Shown in pieces: positions 1 to 10,426 of a stretch of DNA of 64,000 bases; position 1 is the stretch's first letter; each line of letters opens with the position of its first letter. Source of the stretch: Prionace glauca. Lineage: Eukaryota > Chordata > Chondrichthyes > Carcharhiniformes > Carcharhinidae. A model generated the notes under the pieces. That model ran no database searches and was not told the DNA's origin. It worked only from the letters and a program-made list of their open reading frames with translations. The DNA is taken from positions 28,348,402 through 28,412,401 of the forward strand of contig CM075760.1 in assembly GCA_037974335.1 (NCBI GenBank), in the 5' to 3' direction. The translations under genes and the position numbers were made by a program.

Positions 1-59
1 AGTTGAAGAGGTTCCCAGTGTCTCTGAGCAACTGAACTGGGGAAGCCTCTGGGCAGAGA

Positions 60-720
60 CTGCGCTGCTGCTATTTCCCTTCCTGACCACCGGGGGTCGC
101 TGTAACACGCCCGGGCGCTGCTCCGCCCAGTGTCACCTCTTGCCCACACCGGCCCGGCCGCTGCTCGTTGGCGGAACATCCGGGGCCTGCAGAGTGGCGG
201 GGCCAGCGGCCATATTTCCGTGACGTCACCGTCAGCCCCTCCCCCCGTCGAGGAAAAAGCGACGGTTCAGAAATGTAGAAAGTGAGAGAAATTCCCACCC
301 GGAAATCCCGCCCGGAGCGAAATTAAAATTAAATAAAATACATATTTTTATAAAGAGGCAGGTGGCGGAACCGCGCATGTGCGGTAGTATTTTCCCAGAG
401 CGCACCGCGCGGGTGTGAAAAACAGACGGAATAAAAAACGGAAACGATTTTCCCGAATGGAGAAGGAACCGAAAGGCTGACGGGTGAGGATGTGAATAAT
501 AATCATCAGAATTCAAAATACTAAAAGATTCAAATGTAACTGCCTGGGCGCATGTGCAGAAGGGGAATTCCCTCAGAGTGCAGCGCGCGGGATCCGTCTC
601 CCCTGGCAACGCAAAATGGCCTCTGGCCGTCTCCCCTGGCAACGCAAGATGGACGCTGGCCGTCTCACTTGGCAACGCAAGATGGACGCTGCCGGCGGCG
701 GGTGTGATTGTGGCGCAGGC
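60..720. promoter_or_regulatory. CpG-rich promoter-like region
   Basis: This stretch is far richer in CpG than the rest of the window. It holds a perfect CRE palindrome TGACGTCA at 221-228, GC-rich clusters at 100-240, and a motif GCCATATT just before the CRE. A triplicated 33-bp unit sits at its right end. No coding exon is evident next to it, so the gene it would serve may lie left of the window on the minus strand, or it may be a relic. The promoter role is inferred from composition and motifs only. Confidence 0.45.
593..691 (+). repeat. 33-bp unit x3, with CCTGGCAACGC and AAGATGG motifs
   Basis: Three head-to-tail 33-bp units start at 593, 626 and 659. Each carries TGGCAACGC followed by AAAATGG or AAGATGG. 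The reverse complement GCGTTGCCA resembles an RFX X-box half site, and the ATGG part resembles a YY1 core. Short ORFs across it are consequences of the repeat and are not genes. Confidence 0.8.
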
Positions 721-924
721 GCAGTGAGGTCTGCCTGCAGCCCATTGTCCAGATTGCCCCCCAGTGGATGTGGTGGGGAGGTGCAGCAGATGGAGCAACA
801 ATCCCAGTTTCAATGGGGGGAGAGAAGCTGCAATTCTGCTCCCTGTTGTTCACTCCTCTCCCCAGTCTCAGCATTGCAGAGTGTTTAAACAAGAGGGTGC
901 ATTGTCACAGCGGCACCTTGACCT

Positions 925-1095
925 GCAGTTTAGTTTTATTTATTAGTATCTCGAATAATTAGGCTTACATTCACACTGCAATGCAATTCCTGTGAAAATT
1001 CTCTAGTCGCCACATTCCTGTTCGGGAAACACTGATGGAGAATTTGGCATGGCCAATGCATCTAACCAGCAAGTCTTTTGGACTGCTGGAGGAAT
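925..1095 (-). mobile_element. SINE fragment (shark tRNA-headed family), antisense
   Basis: The text reads antisense to the SINE body seen whole at 43984-44325. Recognisable blocks are the AATGCAATTCCTGTGAAAAT region, TCGCCACATTCCTGTTCGGG, and GAGAATTTGGCATGGCCAAT. The tRNA-like head, expected on the right, is lost. Confidence 0.75.
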
Positions 1096-1409
1096 GCAGA
1101 GAACAAGAACAAAGAAAAAAGGTAGCGACAGGTTACAAAGCGCTGGTGATACAAAATGCGGATGATTATTGGAAGAACGATGAAAATGATGCATTAATGA
1201 ATGGGTAGAAATCATTGATCCCTTAGATATTTGCGAGGCGAACGCTTTTAAATGTTGATGTTGGGGATAAGTTGTACAATCAGCTTGAAAATAACGGTTA
1301 TCTTCCTGAATTCAGTGACATGGGCTCTCAGTCTGACCATCGGAACCTGCAGCAACACAGCGCAGTTGAACATTGCAGGCAGGCAGATTTCCTCCACTGT
1401 TCTTCAGCT

Positions 1410-1482
1410 CTTTCTGTAGTGTAGTGGTTATCACATTCGCCTTACACGCGAAAGATCCCCGGTTCGAATCCGGGCAGAAACA
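1410..1482 (+). tRNA. tRNA-Val-TAC: tRNA-Val (anticodon TAC)
   Basis: A 73-nt cloverleaf decodes valine codons GTA. The anticodon stem TTCGC/GCGAA encloses loop CTTACAC, giving anticodon TAC. The D-arm follows GTGTAGTGGTTATCAC, and the T-arm CCCGG/CCGGG with loop TTCGAAT supplies the B box. The acceptor pairs at six of seven positions; only the first pair is C-C where vertebrate tRNA-Val normally has G-C, which may weaken 5' processing. No TTTT run lies in the first 10 bases downstream. It is probably functional, but the first pair is a caution. A paralogue lies at 2592-2663. Confidence 0.88.
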
Positions 1483-2591
1483 CTCATTAAACTTTCTCGT
1501 GTTGGATAAGGGAAAATTGTTAAATTTACGTTTACTGCTCAACATTATCCAAACCTCGATGTTAAAGACATGTTATCATTGCTCTGATTTCACCGTCAAA
1601 TACTTTCTGAGAAATAAGGTGCACTGACGGGAAAGTTCGATTTTGACACCGAGCATTTATCCGCATCTCGTTCAGTCTCCAGCAGATTTAATGGGTTTAT
1701 AGGTGCAGACTAATATGGTTCATCACCATCTGAAATATCTGATAGTAGTGTGTGCTCAAACAGACATATACAAGTGATAGTGTAAGTGAACTAGAGGAAA
1801 TGGTGCACATTTCACAGATGAATCATTTTTAAAAATCGTTTTTCATCTCCAACAAATAGGAAAAGTCACTCAGACAGATGGGGGAATCGAGACTCAGCGC
1901 GGATCTACTGGGCTTTCCTGTAAAGGGCGGAAATGTATGCGTCCATAATAAAAAAGGCACAAGTGTCACGAACAGATAATTTTTGATTTTCCTCCATTTA
2001 AATGTATTTGACTTTGTTTAAAAGCTGACGATAGTCAATCTCAAAATTGTGATCTGTATTACCCGGCGATTCTGTTGGTCAGTTATGTTTTCAATTCAGT
2101 AATGTTCAAGTTCATTGATATTCAATTCATAATAAAGCCATATGTGTTAAATAATACATTAATACTGAATAGTAACACAAATACTGAGTACACTTGTACA
2201 ATGAGCTTTGATAAGGTGTCATCTGGACTCGAAACGTCCGCCCTTTTCACTCCTTACAGGAGCTGTCAGACATTGGGAGATTTTGCAGCATTTTCTCTTT
2301 TCCCATCCGCAGTCATTCGTTTTTATCACTGAATAATTGATTGAGATTATTCGAAGGAAGATGAGAATCATGGAATAATAAATGAGTAGAAATCATTGCT
2401 CCCTTAGATATTTGCCAGACGAATACTTTTAAATGTTGATGTTGGGGATAAGTTGTACAATCAGATTGAAAGTAAGGGTTATCTTCCTGAATTCAGTGAC
2501 ATGGGCTCTCAGTCTGACCATCGGAACCTGCAGCAACACAGCGCAGTTGAACATTGCAGACAGGCTGATTTGCTCCATTAGTTTTCCAGTT

Positions 2592-2663
2592 GCTTCTGTA
2601 GTGCAGTGGTTATCACATTCGCCTCACACGTGAAAGGTCCCCGTTCGAAACCGGGCAGAAATA
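2592..2663 (+). pseudogene. tRNA-Val (CAC) copy, probably dead
   Basis: This is the tandem paralogue of the tRNA-Val(TAC) gene. The anticodon loop is CTCACAC, giving CAC, so the isoacceptor differs by one base from its partner. One G is missing from the 5' strand of the T-stem, leaving a C-C mismatch or a short variable loop. The acceptor second pair is C-A. These defects in both the B-box arm and the acceptor suggest a non-functional copy, although low-level transcription cannot be excluded. Confidence 0.75.
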
Positions 2664-2705
2664 TTAATTAAGGTTTCTCATGTGGGGGAAGGTAATATTG
2701 TTTGA

Positions 2706-3364
2706 TTTCATAAGAACATAAGAACATAAGAACATAAGAAATAGGAGCAGGAGTAGGCCATCTGGCCCTTCGAGCCTGCCCCGCCATTCAATAAGATCAT
2801 GGCTGATCTGTCGTGACTCAGCTCCACCTTCCCGCCCTCTCCCCATAACCCTTAATCCCCTCTCTTATCAAAAACCCATCAACCCGTTTCTTAAAAATAT
2901 TTAGCGAGGCAGCCTCCACCACTTCAACGGGCAGAGAATTCCAGAGATTCACCACCCTTTGAGTGAAGAAGTTCCTCCTCAACTCTGTTCTAAACCGCCC
3001 CCCCTTTATCTTGAGGCTGTGCCCCCTAGTCCTACTGTCTTTTTTGAGCGGGAACAGTCTCTCCACCTCTATCCTATCCATCCCATTCATCATCTTATAC
3101 GTCTCAATGAGATCTCCCCTCATTCTTCTAAACTCTAACGAGTACAAGCCTAGTTTATTCAGCCTCTCCTCATAGCTCAATCCCCTCAACTCCGGTATCA
3201 GCCGAGTAAACCTCCTCTGCACTCCCTCCAGGGCCAAAACATCCTTGCGCAGGTGCGGCGCCCAAAACTGCACACAGTACTCCAGCTGCGGCCTCACCAA
3301 TGCCCTATACAGCTGCAGCAAGACCTCCCTACTTTTATATTCAATCCCCTTCGCTATGAAGGCC
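2706..3364 (-). mobile_element. CR1-like LINE, 5'-truncated (subfamily B)
   Basis: Reading on the minus strand, the 3' end is marked by TTATGTTC-type short repeats near 2710-2735, and the C-terminal part of the reverse transcriptase ORF runs leftwards from about 3364. Recognisable peptide pieces are RALVRPQLEYCVQFWAP, GVQRRFTRLIPELRGLSYEE and FTQRVVNLWNSLPVEVVEAA. The copy is almost identical in protein to those at 16801-17892 and 45990-47265, so it is young. The unit-1 paralogue near 1510-1550 is the corresponding empty site. Confidence 0.92.
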
Positions 3365-4312
3365 TTGTTGCTCAATATTTCAGGTTGTTGCTCAACATTA
3401 TCCAAACCTCGATGTGAAAGACATGTTATCATTGCTCTGACATCAAAGTTAAATACTTTCTGTGAAATAAGGTGCACTGACGGGAAAGTTCGCTTTTGAC
3501 ACCGAGCATTTATCCGCATCTTGTTCAGTCCACAACAGAATTTAATGGGTTTCTAGCTGCAGACTAATATGGTTAATCAGCATCTGAAATATCTGATAGC
3601 AGTGTGTGCTCAAAAAGACAGATACAAGTGATACTGTAAGTGAACTAGAGGAAATGGTGAACATTTCACAGAAGAATATTTTTAAATCGTTTTTCATCTC
3701 TAAGAAAGAGGGAAAACCATTCAGACAGATGAGGGAATTGGGACTCAGTGCGGATCTACTGGAATTTCCTGTAACGGGCCGGAATTTATGCGCCTGAATG
3801 TTTCAAACCCCTAATAAAAAAGGGACAAGAGTCACGAACAGATAATTCCTGATTCTCATCCTTTTAAATGTATTTGACTTTGTTTAAAAGCTGACGATAG
3901 TCGATCTCAAAATTGTGACCTGTATTACCCGGTGATTCGATTGGTTCTGTTGGTCAGTTATATTTTCAATTCAGTGATGTTCAAGGTCAGAAATATTCAA
4001 TTCATAATGAAGTCACATGTGTTAAATAATGTATTGATACGAAATATTGAAACGAATAGTGATTACAATGAACTTTGATAAAGTATTATCTGGACTCGAA
4101 ACGTCCGCCCTTTTCACTCCTTACAGGTGCTGTCAGACATTGTGAGATTTTGGAGCATTTCCTCTTTTCCCATCCGCAGTAATTTGCTTTTATCACTGAG
4201 GACATTTGGTTGAGATTATTTGAAGAAAGATGAAAATGATGCATTAACGAATGGGCAAAAATGAGTGCTCTCTTAGATATTTGGGAGACGGAAGCTTCCC
4301 CTTCGCCAGACA

Positions 4313-4385
4313 GCCGAAATAGCTCAGTTGGGAGAGCGTTAGACTGAAGATCTAAAGGTCCCAGGTTCAATCCCGGGTTTCGGCA
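4313..4385 (+). tRNA. tRNA-Phe-GAA: tRNA-Phe (anticodon GAA)
   Basis: A 73-nt cloverleaf for phenylalanine. The acceptor GCCGAAA pairs fully with TTTCGGC, and the discriminator is A. The A box lies in TAGCTCAGTTGGG, the anticodon loop CTGAAGA gives GAA, and the T-arm has GGTTCAATCCC as B box. A short T-run follows at about 4398. All stems close, so the gene looks functional. Its duplicate at 22087-22163 carries an insertion of four bases. Confidence 0.95.
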
Positions 4386-4787
4386 GTATTCCGTTGCTGG
4401 TTTTCTGTGCTATCTGCTAATTAGGAGCACATTTTGTCTCGCACAGTCTTCAAACATCAGTTCACACAAATTGCAACAGACCAAATACCCATCGCAATTT
4501 CCACCCTGCCAGATGTTGTTATATTTCCTCCTTGTTGGATTCCAGTTTTTTAAAAACTTCCTCTATTTCTAAACATTCCCAATGTTAATGAAAGGTGATG
4601 GAGGTGAAGGTTTATCTTTGTTTCCTGATGCACACATGCCATGTAACGTCCTGAGTTTTTCCAACCTCATCACATTTCAGTGCAGATGTCAGGTCCGCTT
4701 TTACATGGCAGTGAAAATACATTTAGTTGACCTGCTGTTTCATCCAAAACAATGTATATTTGCATTACCTCTTTTGATTCCTCCAGA

Positions 4788-5065
4788 AGAAGGCCATTCG
4801 GCCCATCGAGTCCGCACCCACAACAATCCCACCCACGCCCTATTCCCCGTAAAGACACATATTTACCCTTCTAATCCCTCTGACACTAGGATCAATTTAG
4901 CATGGCCAATCAAACTAACCCACGCATCTTTGAAGCCTGAACACCTGGAGGAAACCCACGGAGGCATGGGGAGAACGTGCAAACTCTGCACAGACGGTGA
5001 CCCGAGAACCTGAGTCGCTGGCGCTGTGAGACATCAGTGCTAATCACTGTGCTACCGCGCTGTCC
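4788..5065 (-). mobile_element. SINE, tRNA-headed shark family, antisense, nearly whole
   Basis: The element reads 3' to 5' here. The tail complement GGCCATTCGGCCCATCGAG lies at about 4791, the body complement (AATTTAGCATGGCCAAT, GGAGGAAACCCACGGAGGC, TGGGGAGAACGTGCAAACTC) follows, and the tRNA-like head complement ends near 5063 (GTGCTAATCACTGTGCTACC). The 143-residue ORF across this region is a shadow of the SINE. The same insertion is present in copy B at 22562-22842, so it predates the duplication. Confidence 0.9.
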
Positions 5066-5660
5066 TTTCTACTGCATTCAATGTTACTGCAATTCACTCC
5101 ATTCAAAGTATTAGCATCAATCTGTGATAAACCATCCTGTGGTAATTCTGCTGAATAACATTAAATTATCACCGTTAATGGACCATGCAACGTTGGACGC
5201 CTTTGATTTGAAACTTTGCTGCTTTTCTGGGTGAACTCCAGCTCTCCATTCCTCCCGCAATGTCACCGCTCAAACTGAGTCTTTCTCCTTCCCACATTAT
5301 TAAACTCACAGTTACTGGTTTCTGAATGAAAACTGCCTCCACTTCACTGGGGGTGGGAGACTTTACCAGTTCATTCAAGTAAACGTTTTCTTGTCATTGA
5401 ATCAGAGATTTGGGCACAGATCTGCGAGATTTTTGTGTCGGTAGAAACAATAAATTTTCCCCCATTAACAGCCAGACTTTAACCCGTATCAGTATTTTGA
5501 ATCATCAGCACTTTCTAGCCTATCGCTCTCTTATTTTCTTTTTGCTTCTTTACATGTGACTTTTCCAATTCAGGCGCAAGCAAGGGAATCTTCCCCACAC
5601 TGATTCTGACAGTTGTTGACCTGAAGGAACACAGGATTGTTGTACAGCAATAAATCTACA

Positions 5661-5732
5661 TCCTCTGAGCGGGGATCGAACCCGGGCTGTGGCAGTGAAA
5701 ACGTCAAATCCTAACCACTAGACCACCAGGGA
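5661..5732 (-). pseudogene. tRNA-Glu-like relic (TTC)
   Basis: On the minus strand the 5' half is good: TCCCTGGTGGTCTAGTGGTT. The anticodon loop TTTTCAC would give TTC, but the anticodon stem has an A-C mismatch and a G-T pair. The 3' acceptor strand carries an extra base and no longer pairs cleanly. It corresponds to the relic at 23438-23509 in the duplicate block. Confidence 0.8.
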
Positions 5733-5844
5733 AGATGACACAAGGTCTTTAAAATATTCATTTATCAATGACTCACCTGCTTTTTAATGTATTTCAGGCT
5801 TTTTATTCACCAATTGCAAGTTTATCCTTCACATTTTATCCTTC

Positions 5845-6070
5845 ACAAAGACCTTGTCTTTCTCAAAACTGAGTATGTCATGTCTCTATCAGATGAGAAA
5901 ACACCACGCTGGTTAGTAATATGCTGTGTACACTCTCTCAGTAATGACTGAACTGGGCCCAGTCTGCATTCATATTAGTACAGGTGCTGTATCGATATCT
6001 GGTGCATTCGGCTCTGTCTCTGTGTTACTGCACAAAACCCATCCCTCATTTATATTACAACAGATCATAT
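5845..6070 (+). repeat. Degenerate minisatellite (TGTCTCTGTTTATATTAC-like units)
   Basis: Diverged units of roughly 25-35 bp contain pieces such as CTGTCTCTGTGTTACTGCAC and CATTTATATTACAACAGATC. The same repeat occurs at 23610-23845, 32330-33125, 38650-39605 (reverse), 57340-57665 and 58020-58335 (reverse). Confidence 0.6.
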
Positions 6071-6077
6071 TAGTTGG

Positions 6078-6250
6078 ATTGGCCATGCAAAATTGCCCAT
6101 TATTTTCCCGTTGAATATGTGGATTAGCCATGGTAAATGGGTGGGGCTAATGGGGATAGGGCAGAGGGGAGGACCTGGGTGGGATGCAGACTCAGTGGGC
6201 CAGATAGCCTTTCTTCTGAACTGTAGGAATTCTATGGTTCTATGTCGAAG
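6078..6250 (+). mobile_element. SINE fragment, 3' part
   Basis: This is the SINE body and tail: GGCCATGCAAAATTGCCC, then GTGGGGCTAATGGGGATAGG, then TGGGTGGGATGCAGACTC, ending with CTGTAGGAATTCTATGGTTC. The tRNA head is absent. Counterparts lie at 23850-24020 and 33130-33305, so insertion preceded both duplications. Confidence 0.85.
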
Positions 6251-6821
6251 AAATATCATAGACATTTGCGTGCTTATTTATTTTAAATAATCTATTTTCT
6301 AATAACCCCCTTTGGTGAAATGATTTTTTCAAGCAATTCCCTTCAGTTTTCCCAGTGATAACCTTCAGCCCATCTCTGCCGTCCCTGAATACATGGAAAC
6401 ACCAAACAGTTCATGTGTTTCAACTGAAGAACATTTAAGGTGTAAGCATTTATTGACAACCATTCTGTTGTGTGTTCTTGCAAACAAAATGATTTCAGCC
6501 TCACTATTTTGTTCCCGGTGTTGATTTATCTGTCTTTAGAGATCTGCTGGAAAACGGATAGACTGACAATGTGTGACAGCAATACTCACAACGGTTTCAA
6601 CTCTCTTCAGTTCAGCAACACATTGTTAATCAATGTTCCTTTCTTTTGCCAAGGTGCATGAACCAAAATGTTTGCCTTCATTCGGATTTTTTAACATGCA
6701 TAAAAAGGACAATAACCATATAATTTGCAAGAAAAGATGAAGTCATCTTGTTTGTTCAGAGACTGTGATTCATGTCCCTCAGCACACGGTTTAATTGTTC
6801 CAATGGGGACATTAGAAGATT

Positions 6822-6829
6822 TATAAATA
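6822..6829 (+). promoter_or_regulatory. Candidate TATA box of the GPR139-like gene
   Basis: TATAAATA lies 80 bp before the receptor ATG at 6909 and is kept in the duplicate at 25141-25148. The position would allow a 5' leader of roughly 50 bases. That it is the promoter is inferred from motif and conservation only; an upstream non-coding exon is possible. Confidence 0.45.
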
Positions 6830-6908
6830 GGAATTTTCACTGTGTGTGCAATATTGTTTAACTGGGAGTGGTCTCTAGTACAGTCAGCGATCATTGAGTT
6901 TCAGAGCC

Positions 6909-8469
6909 ATGTTCTGGATTATACCACTTGAGCTTCGTATTCTTTGGGTATTTTACGATATCCAAAGGATTTACTACCCGATCCTTGCCGTAGTTGGTGT
7001 CACTGGTAAGTCATATTTCTCTGTGTTCATTGTCCTTGTCCATGTTACCCAGTTATTGATATCATTCTGTGTAACCTTCATAGTTTGTTGCTGTGAATGA
7101 ACTGGAAACATTTCTCGTTGCCACACAGCTATCCTCACACTACCTAACATTCACTTTCAATCTTTCCACTTTACGGTTGTTGTTATGTAACATGATTTCC
7201 AGTATTATGTTTCACAGCCAATTCCAAATCAGCTGATTTAACATCTTCAACTGCACAGCCTTCAGCACAATCAAAGCAGAGTCATCCAGACCAGAAACAT
7301 TTGCTCCAAACCTACTGGCACCATTGTGTCCCCCATATACAAATCTGAAGAAGGCAGCAAATTGGAGACTTTATTAACTGGTGAATGTGGCTTCTTGCTA
7401 CATCATTGCGGGGCTTTTCTGCTGTGAACTTTGTCTCGAGCAGAATAGGTGAATTCAGTCTATTCCGGGGTGGATTTAATAAAAATGTTTCAGCTGTTCC
7501 CAAGGATCCTGAGAGATTGCTTCTCTTGTGCTCAGTCTAAAACACGAATAAATTGTGTTTCTCTTCCTTACAGTGAATGTATTGACGATTCTTATCCTGT
7601 CACGAGGGAAGTGTGGTCTTTCCAGAAGTGTGATATATTACCTCATTTCCATGTCAGCAGCGGATCTACTGGTCATTATCACCGATCTCATTTTGAGGCA
7701 AATTCCCACGAAGTTAAATTTTTTATTCATTTACCACATTAAAATATGTAATATCCATGCTGTGCTGCTTTATGCAGTCACTGATTGCTCTGTCTGGTTC
7801 ACTGTCTCTTTTACCTTTGATCGATTTGTGGCTATTACTTGTCAGAAGCTGAAAATAAAATACTGCACTGAGAAAACTGCAACAGTGGTTCTCGGAACTG
7901 TGAGTGTGCTATTCAGTGTAAAGAACATTTTCTGGTATTTCATGTATGGTGATAGATATGCGATTCAGAATATTCCCCATTTTTGTCATGTTGGCAATGA
8001 TGCCTTCTATTCTGAAGCATGGGGAGTGGTTGAAAATCTGCATTATATTTTAACACCGTTCATTCCTTTTTTGTTGATTCTGTTGCTGAATGTTTTCACC
8101 ATTAAACACATTCTAGGGTCCACCAAATTCCGCAGGAGACTTCAGAGTCACAAGCGTATGGATAGTTCAAAGGACCCAGAGACAGTGAAGAGAAGAAAAT
8201 CCATTATCTTACTATTTGCTCTATCATTAAATTTTATCCTACTATGGTCAGTGTTACTTATCCACTCCTTTTGTCAACGATTATATAATTTAAACTTAAT
8301 TCATTTTTATATTCCTGCATTTGTGCGGGAATTGGGATTTATGCTCCAACTCCTGAGTTGCTGCACCAATACATACATTTACGCAGTGACCCAGACACAA
8401 TTCAGAGAGGATCTAAAGAATGTGATCAGATCTCCATTTACTGCAATTGTGAAATTACTTACAGAATAA
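6909..8469 (+). CDS. GPR139-like class A GPCR, two exons
   Basis: Exon 1 (6909-7005) and exon 2 (7574-8469) give 330 residues. The donor is GTAAGT after ACTG, the acceptor is CTTACAG, and the split codon is valine 33. The start is the first in-frame ATG after a TAG at 6876. The receptor has seven membrane segments: TM1 around N34 (VNVLTILIL, then SRGKCGLS, a GPR139 family hallmark), TM2 with AAD at 61-63, TM3 starting at C91 and ending in DRF 115-117, a paired extracellular cysteine in HFCHVGND, a basic third loop, and TM7 with NTYIY in place of NPxxY. Its short N-terminus lacks an obvious signal peptide. Related receptors signal from the plasma membrane through G proteins; this copy's ligand is unknown. 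The duplicate at 25228-28210 is broken, so this is the only intact copy here. Confidence 0.9.
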
Positions 8470-8884
8470 ACATATTTTTCGTTAGAACAGGGTGATTATC
8501 TCGTGTTCTGAACAAAACAATATCTCAGTGAATCATACACAGTGTAGACATATTTTGTGTCACCATTTCTGATTAAAACGTGTATTGAAATTGTAAAAAC
8601 AAATAAAAAAAATGAATTGAGCCAAGAAAAAATCCGGATTCAAATCAGCTAATACTAATGAACCAGCCTGGACATCATGTTGACCTCCAGTTTTGTACCA
8701 TTCTGTTAACTTGAGCGAATGTTTGCATTTCACTTCAGCTGCAACACAACTCCCTCACTGAAATGAATCTCAAAACTCAACCCCCGTGAACTCTCTTCAC
8801 AATTCCACCCCACCTCAACACATCCCCACCCTCCCCCTCAGCTCGACCCTCAGCCCAAACAGTCCCGCGCCCTTTGCACAGTAT
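8470..8884. other. Intergenic, no gene seen
   Basis: This is the receptor 3' flank, with an AATAAA-like string in an A-rich run near 8600 that could serve polyadenylation. A C-rich, slightly repetitive stretch lies at 8780-8870. I see no ORF or RNA gene. Confidence 0.5.
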
Positions 8885-9110
8885 TCATTATTGGATTTAG
8901 CAATGGTGAATTGAACAGATTGGACTAGAGATTCATGGATGAATGGATTATTCGGCAAAGGCGGTTGAAAATCTTCCCCAACAGGTGTAGACAAAGGTCA
9001 TGGGTAGAGGAGGGCACTCATAATGTTGAAATGCAGCGTGAGCTCGTTGGGTCAAAGGGCCTGTTTCCCATGCTGTGTTTTTCTTTATTCTTTGGTCAAA
9101 ATGTTAGCGC
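8885..9110 (+). mobile_element. Degraded SINE or LINE 3' tail
   Basis: The end reads TGAGCTCGTTGGGTCAAAGG, then GGCCTGTTTCCCATGCTGTG and a T-rich CTTTATTCTTTGG tail, as in the elements ending at 48245 and 49262. The 5' half is badly eroded. Confidence 0.6.
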
Positions 9111-9119
9111 TAAACTTCC

Positions 9120-10075
9120 AAGGATTTAGGGTCGGTGCTAGACTGCAGCTTGAGACAGAATGTTGGAGTGGCAGTGATTGCATTTAGTAAAACTCAATGG
9201 CAGTATTTGACAATGCACTTCGTACAATTCAATTAAAAAACCTCAGCCGAATGCGCATTTAATTCCACTACCCTCGTGGATTTTGCAGCATGTGTGAGAG
9301 ATCAAAGTTAGTTTGTGCCCCAAATGCACTGGAGTGTTGAAGTGAAATAAGCAAATACATATATTAAAGATGCATAGAACAGAATATAAGCAAGGTTGCT
9401 CTTTGTTTGTGAAGGGTCTGAAAAGAAATAATTGTTAAAAAAATTCAGAGAAAAATAGATTTATCTTCAGTTATGAATAAATTTTTTGAATGAATTCTGA
9501 ACAAGTATTTAAAATGATAAAATAGAACGTAATGGAATGATTAGCCGAAAACAGACATCTTTATTAGCAGGAATAACAAAGTAAGTATTCTATTCATAAC
9601 CATTCCACGCCGTAAGTTACTGGAAAATATGTAAACGCCTTTTTATTCACTTTTTGCTACCCTTAAAAAAAACTCTGAAAACCTTTTTCACTGTAAACGT
9701 GATTATAGTGATCCAGTTTCACCATCTGCTGGCGACTCACATCGCTGGTCTCATGTGTCAGCGTTCAGTCTCTGGATGCCTGCACTTGGGAACCATTTGC
9801 TCAAGTGTGGATATTGGACAAAATTGTCTGGGATTGAAGTTTCCAACAGGAGCTGGGCTGGTCAGTTTGCCATTTTATCAGCAGTCACTGCACAGGAATT
9901 CTATTTCTCTTTCCCATGGGAGATAGTGCCTAGAGATTGGAGACATATATTTAACACATGTATTTGTACATTCGGTGGCGTTGTGAGACGCAAATCCAAT
10001 TTTGAGTGGGAGTGGCTGAAATTTCCTGAACTCTGCCATTCACCTGTCACAGATTATCACTTTTAATCTCACATA
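9120..10075 (+). repeat. Ancient duplication copy E1 (partner 13180-14060)
   Basis: Scattered but colinear matches link this block with 13180-14060, about 4 kb away. Examples are CACCATCTGCTGG (9720 and 13808), the ATTGGACAAAATTGTCTGGGA region (9809) versus ATTGAACGATATTGTCCGAGA (13884), and the AACAGAATATAAGCAAGGTT region versus AACACAATATAGAGGCAGGG. A tRNA follows on the minus strand at matching distance in each copy: Thr after E1, Asn after E2. No protein gene is seen in either. Confidence 0.65.
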
Positions 10076-10353
10076 ATGGACCTAACTCAACGTTGTTTAT
10101 ATTTCCATGAGAATTGTTTCAAAGAATTCGCTGGCCCTCGTACCTTGGTGATCTCCTTGAAATCTATCACCTTCTGAAGGTCCATCGCAGTTGGGGTGTT
10201 AAGAGAGATCCAAGCCCTCTCTTCCGTTTGTCCTCCTCTCACTTTTTCGAACGGTGAAATTTCTTAAAATATGGAGTATTACTGCCTCATTTCAGTTATG
10301 ATACAAGTCCACTGCTATTTTCCTACAGTTTATGTTAGCGAAACTTTGGGTGG
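10076..10353. other. Intergenic, nothing recognised
   Basis: Unique-looking DNA between duplication block E1 and the tRNA-Thr gene. No ORF or repeat was recognised. Confidence 0.4.
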
Positions 10354-10426
10354 AAGCTCCAGCAAGAATTGAACTCGCGACCCCAGGTTCACAAGACCAG
10401 TGCTCTTACCACTGAGCTATGGAGCT
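10354..10426 (-). tRNA. tRNA-Thr-TGT: tRNA-Thr (anticodon TGT)
   Basis: On the minus strand the acceptor AGCTCCA pairs perfectly with TGGAGCT. The D-arm is TAGCTCAGTGGTAAGAGC, the anticodon loop CTTGTGA gives TGT, and the T-arm is GCGAG/CTTGC with loop TTCAATT. The anticodon stem has one T-T mismatch. The discriminator is T. No T-run lies immediately downstream. It is probably a working gene but not a perfect one. Confidence 0.8.

Larger units (their letters stand above)
1175..4210 (+). repeat. Tandem duplication of a tRNA-Val cassette (two units)
   Basis: Unit 1 (about 1180-2345) and unit 2 (about 2346-4200) align through most of their length. Shared landmarks are the block before the tRNA (1254-1395 versus 2434-2575), the tRNA itself, the block 1540-1660 versus 3388-3500, and the block ending in TCTGGACTCGAAACGTCCGC (2222 and 4090). 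Unit 2 is longer because a LINE landed in it. The start of the next cassette, which carries tRNA-Phe, keeps a short match (AAAATGATGCATTAA and CTTAGATATTTG) to the start of both units. Anything else between the tRNAs here is flank DNA with no recognised gene. Confidence 0.85.
4200..8500 (+). repeat. Segmental duplication copy A (tRNA-Phe to GPCR)
   Basis: This block is colinear with 21985-28215 (copy B), displaced by about 17.8 kb at the tRNA end and about 18.3 kb at the receptor end after a LINE entered B. Both hold, in order, a tRNA-Phe, an antisense SINE, a tRNA-Glu relic, a degenerate minisatellite, a sense SINE fragment and a GPR139-like gene. The gaps in between (4386-4787, 5066-5660, 6251-6820) are shared flank DNA in which I see no further gene. 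Part of it (5205-5460) has a more distant relative at 11215-11475. Confidence 0.9.

Noticed and set aside
232-813. 193-codon open frame on the minus strand in the CpG-rich region
   Set aside because: It runs through the triplicated 33-bp unit and has no domain resemblance; repeat and high GC explain the open frame.
4582-5013. 143-codon open frame (and its copy at 22360)
   Set aside because: Most of it is the antisense SINE; the frame is not kept in other SINE copies.
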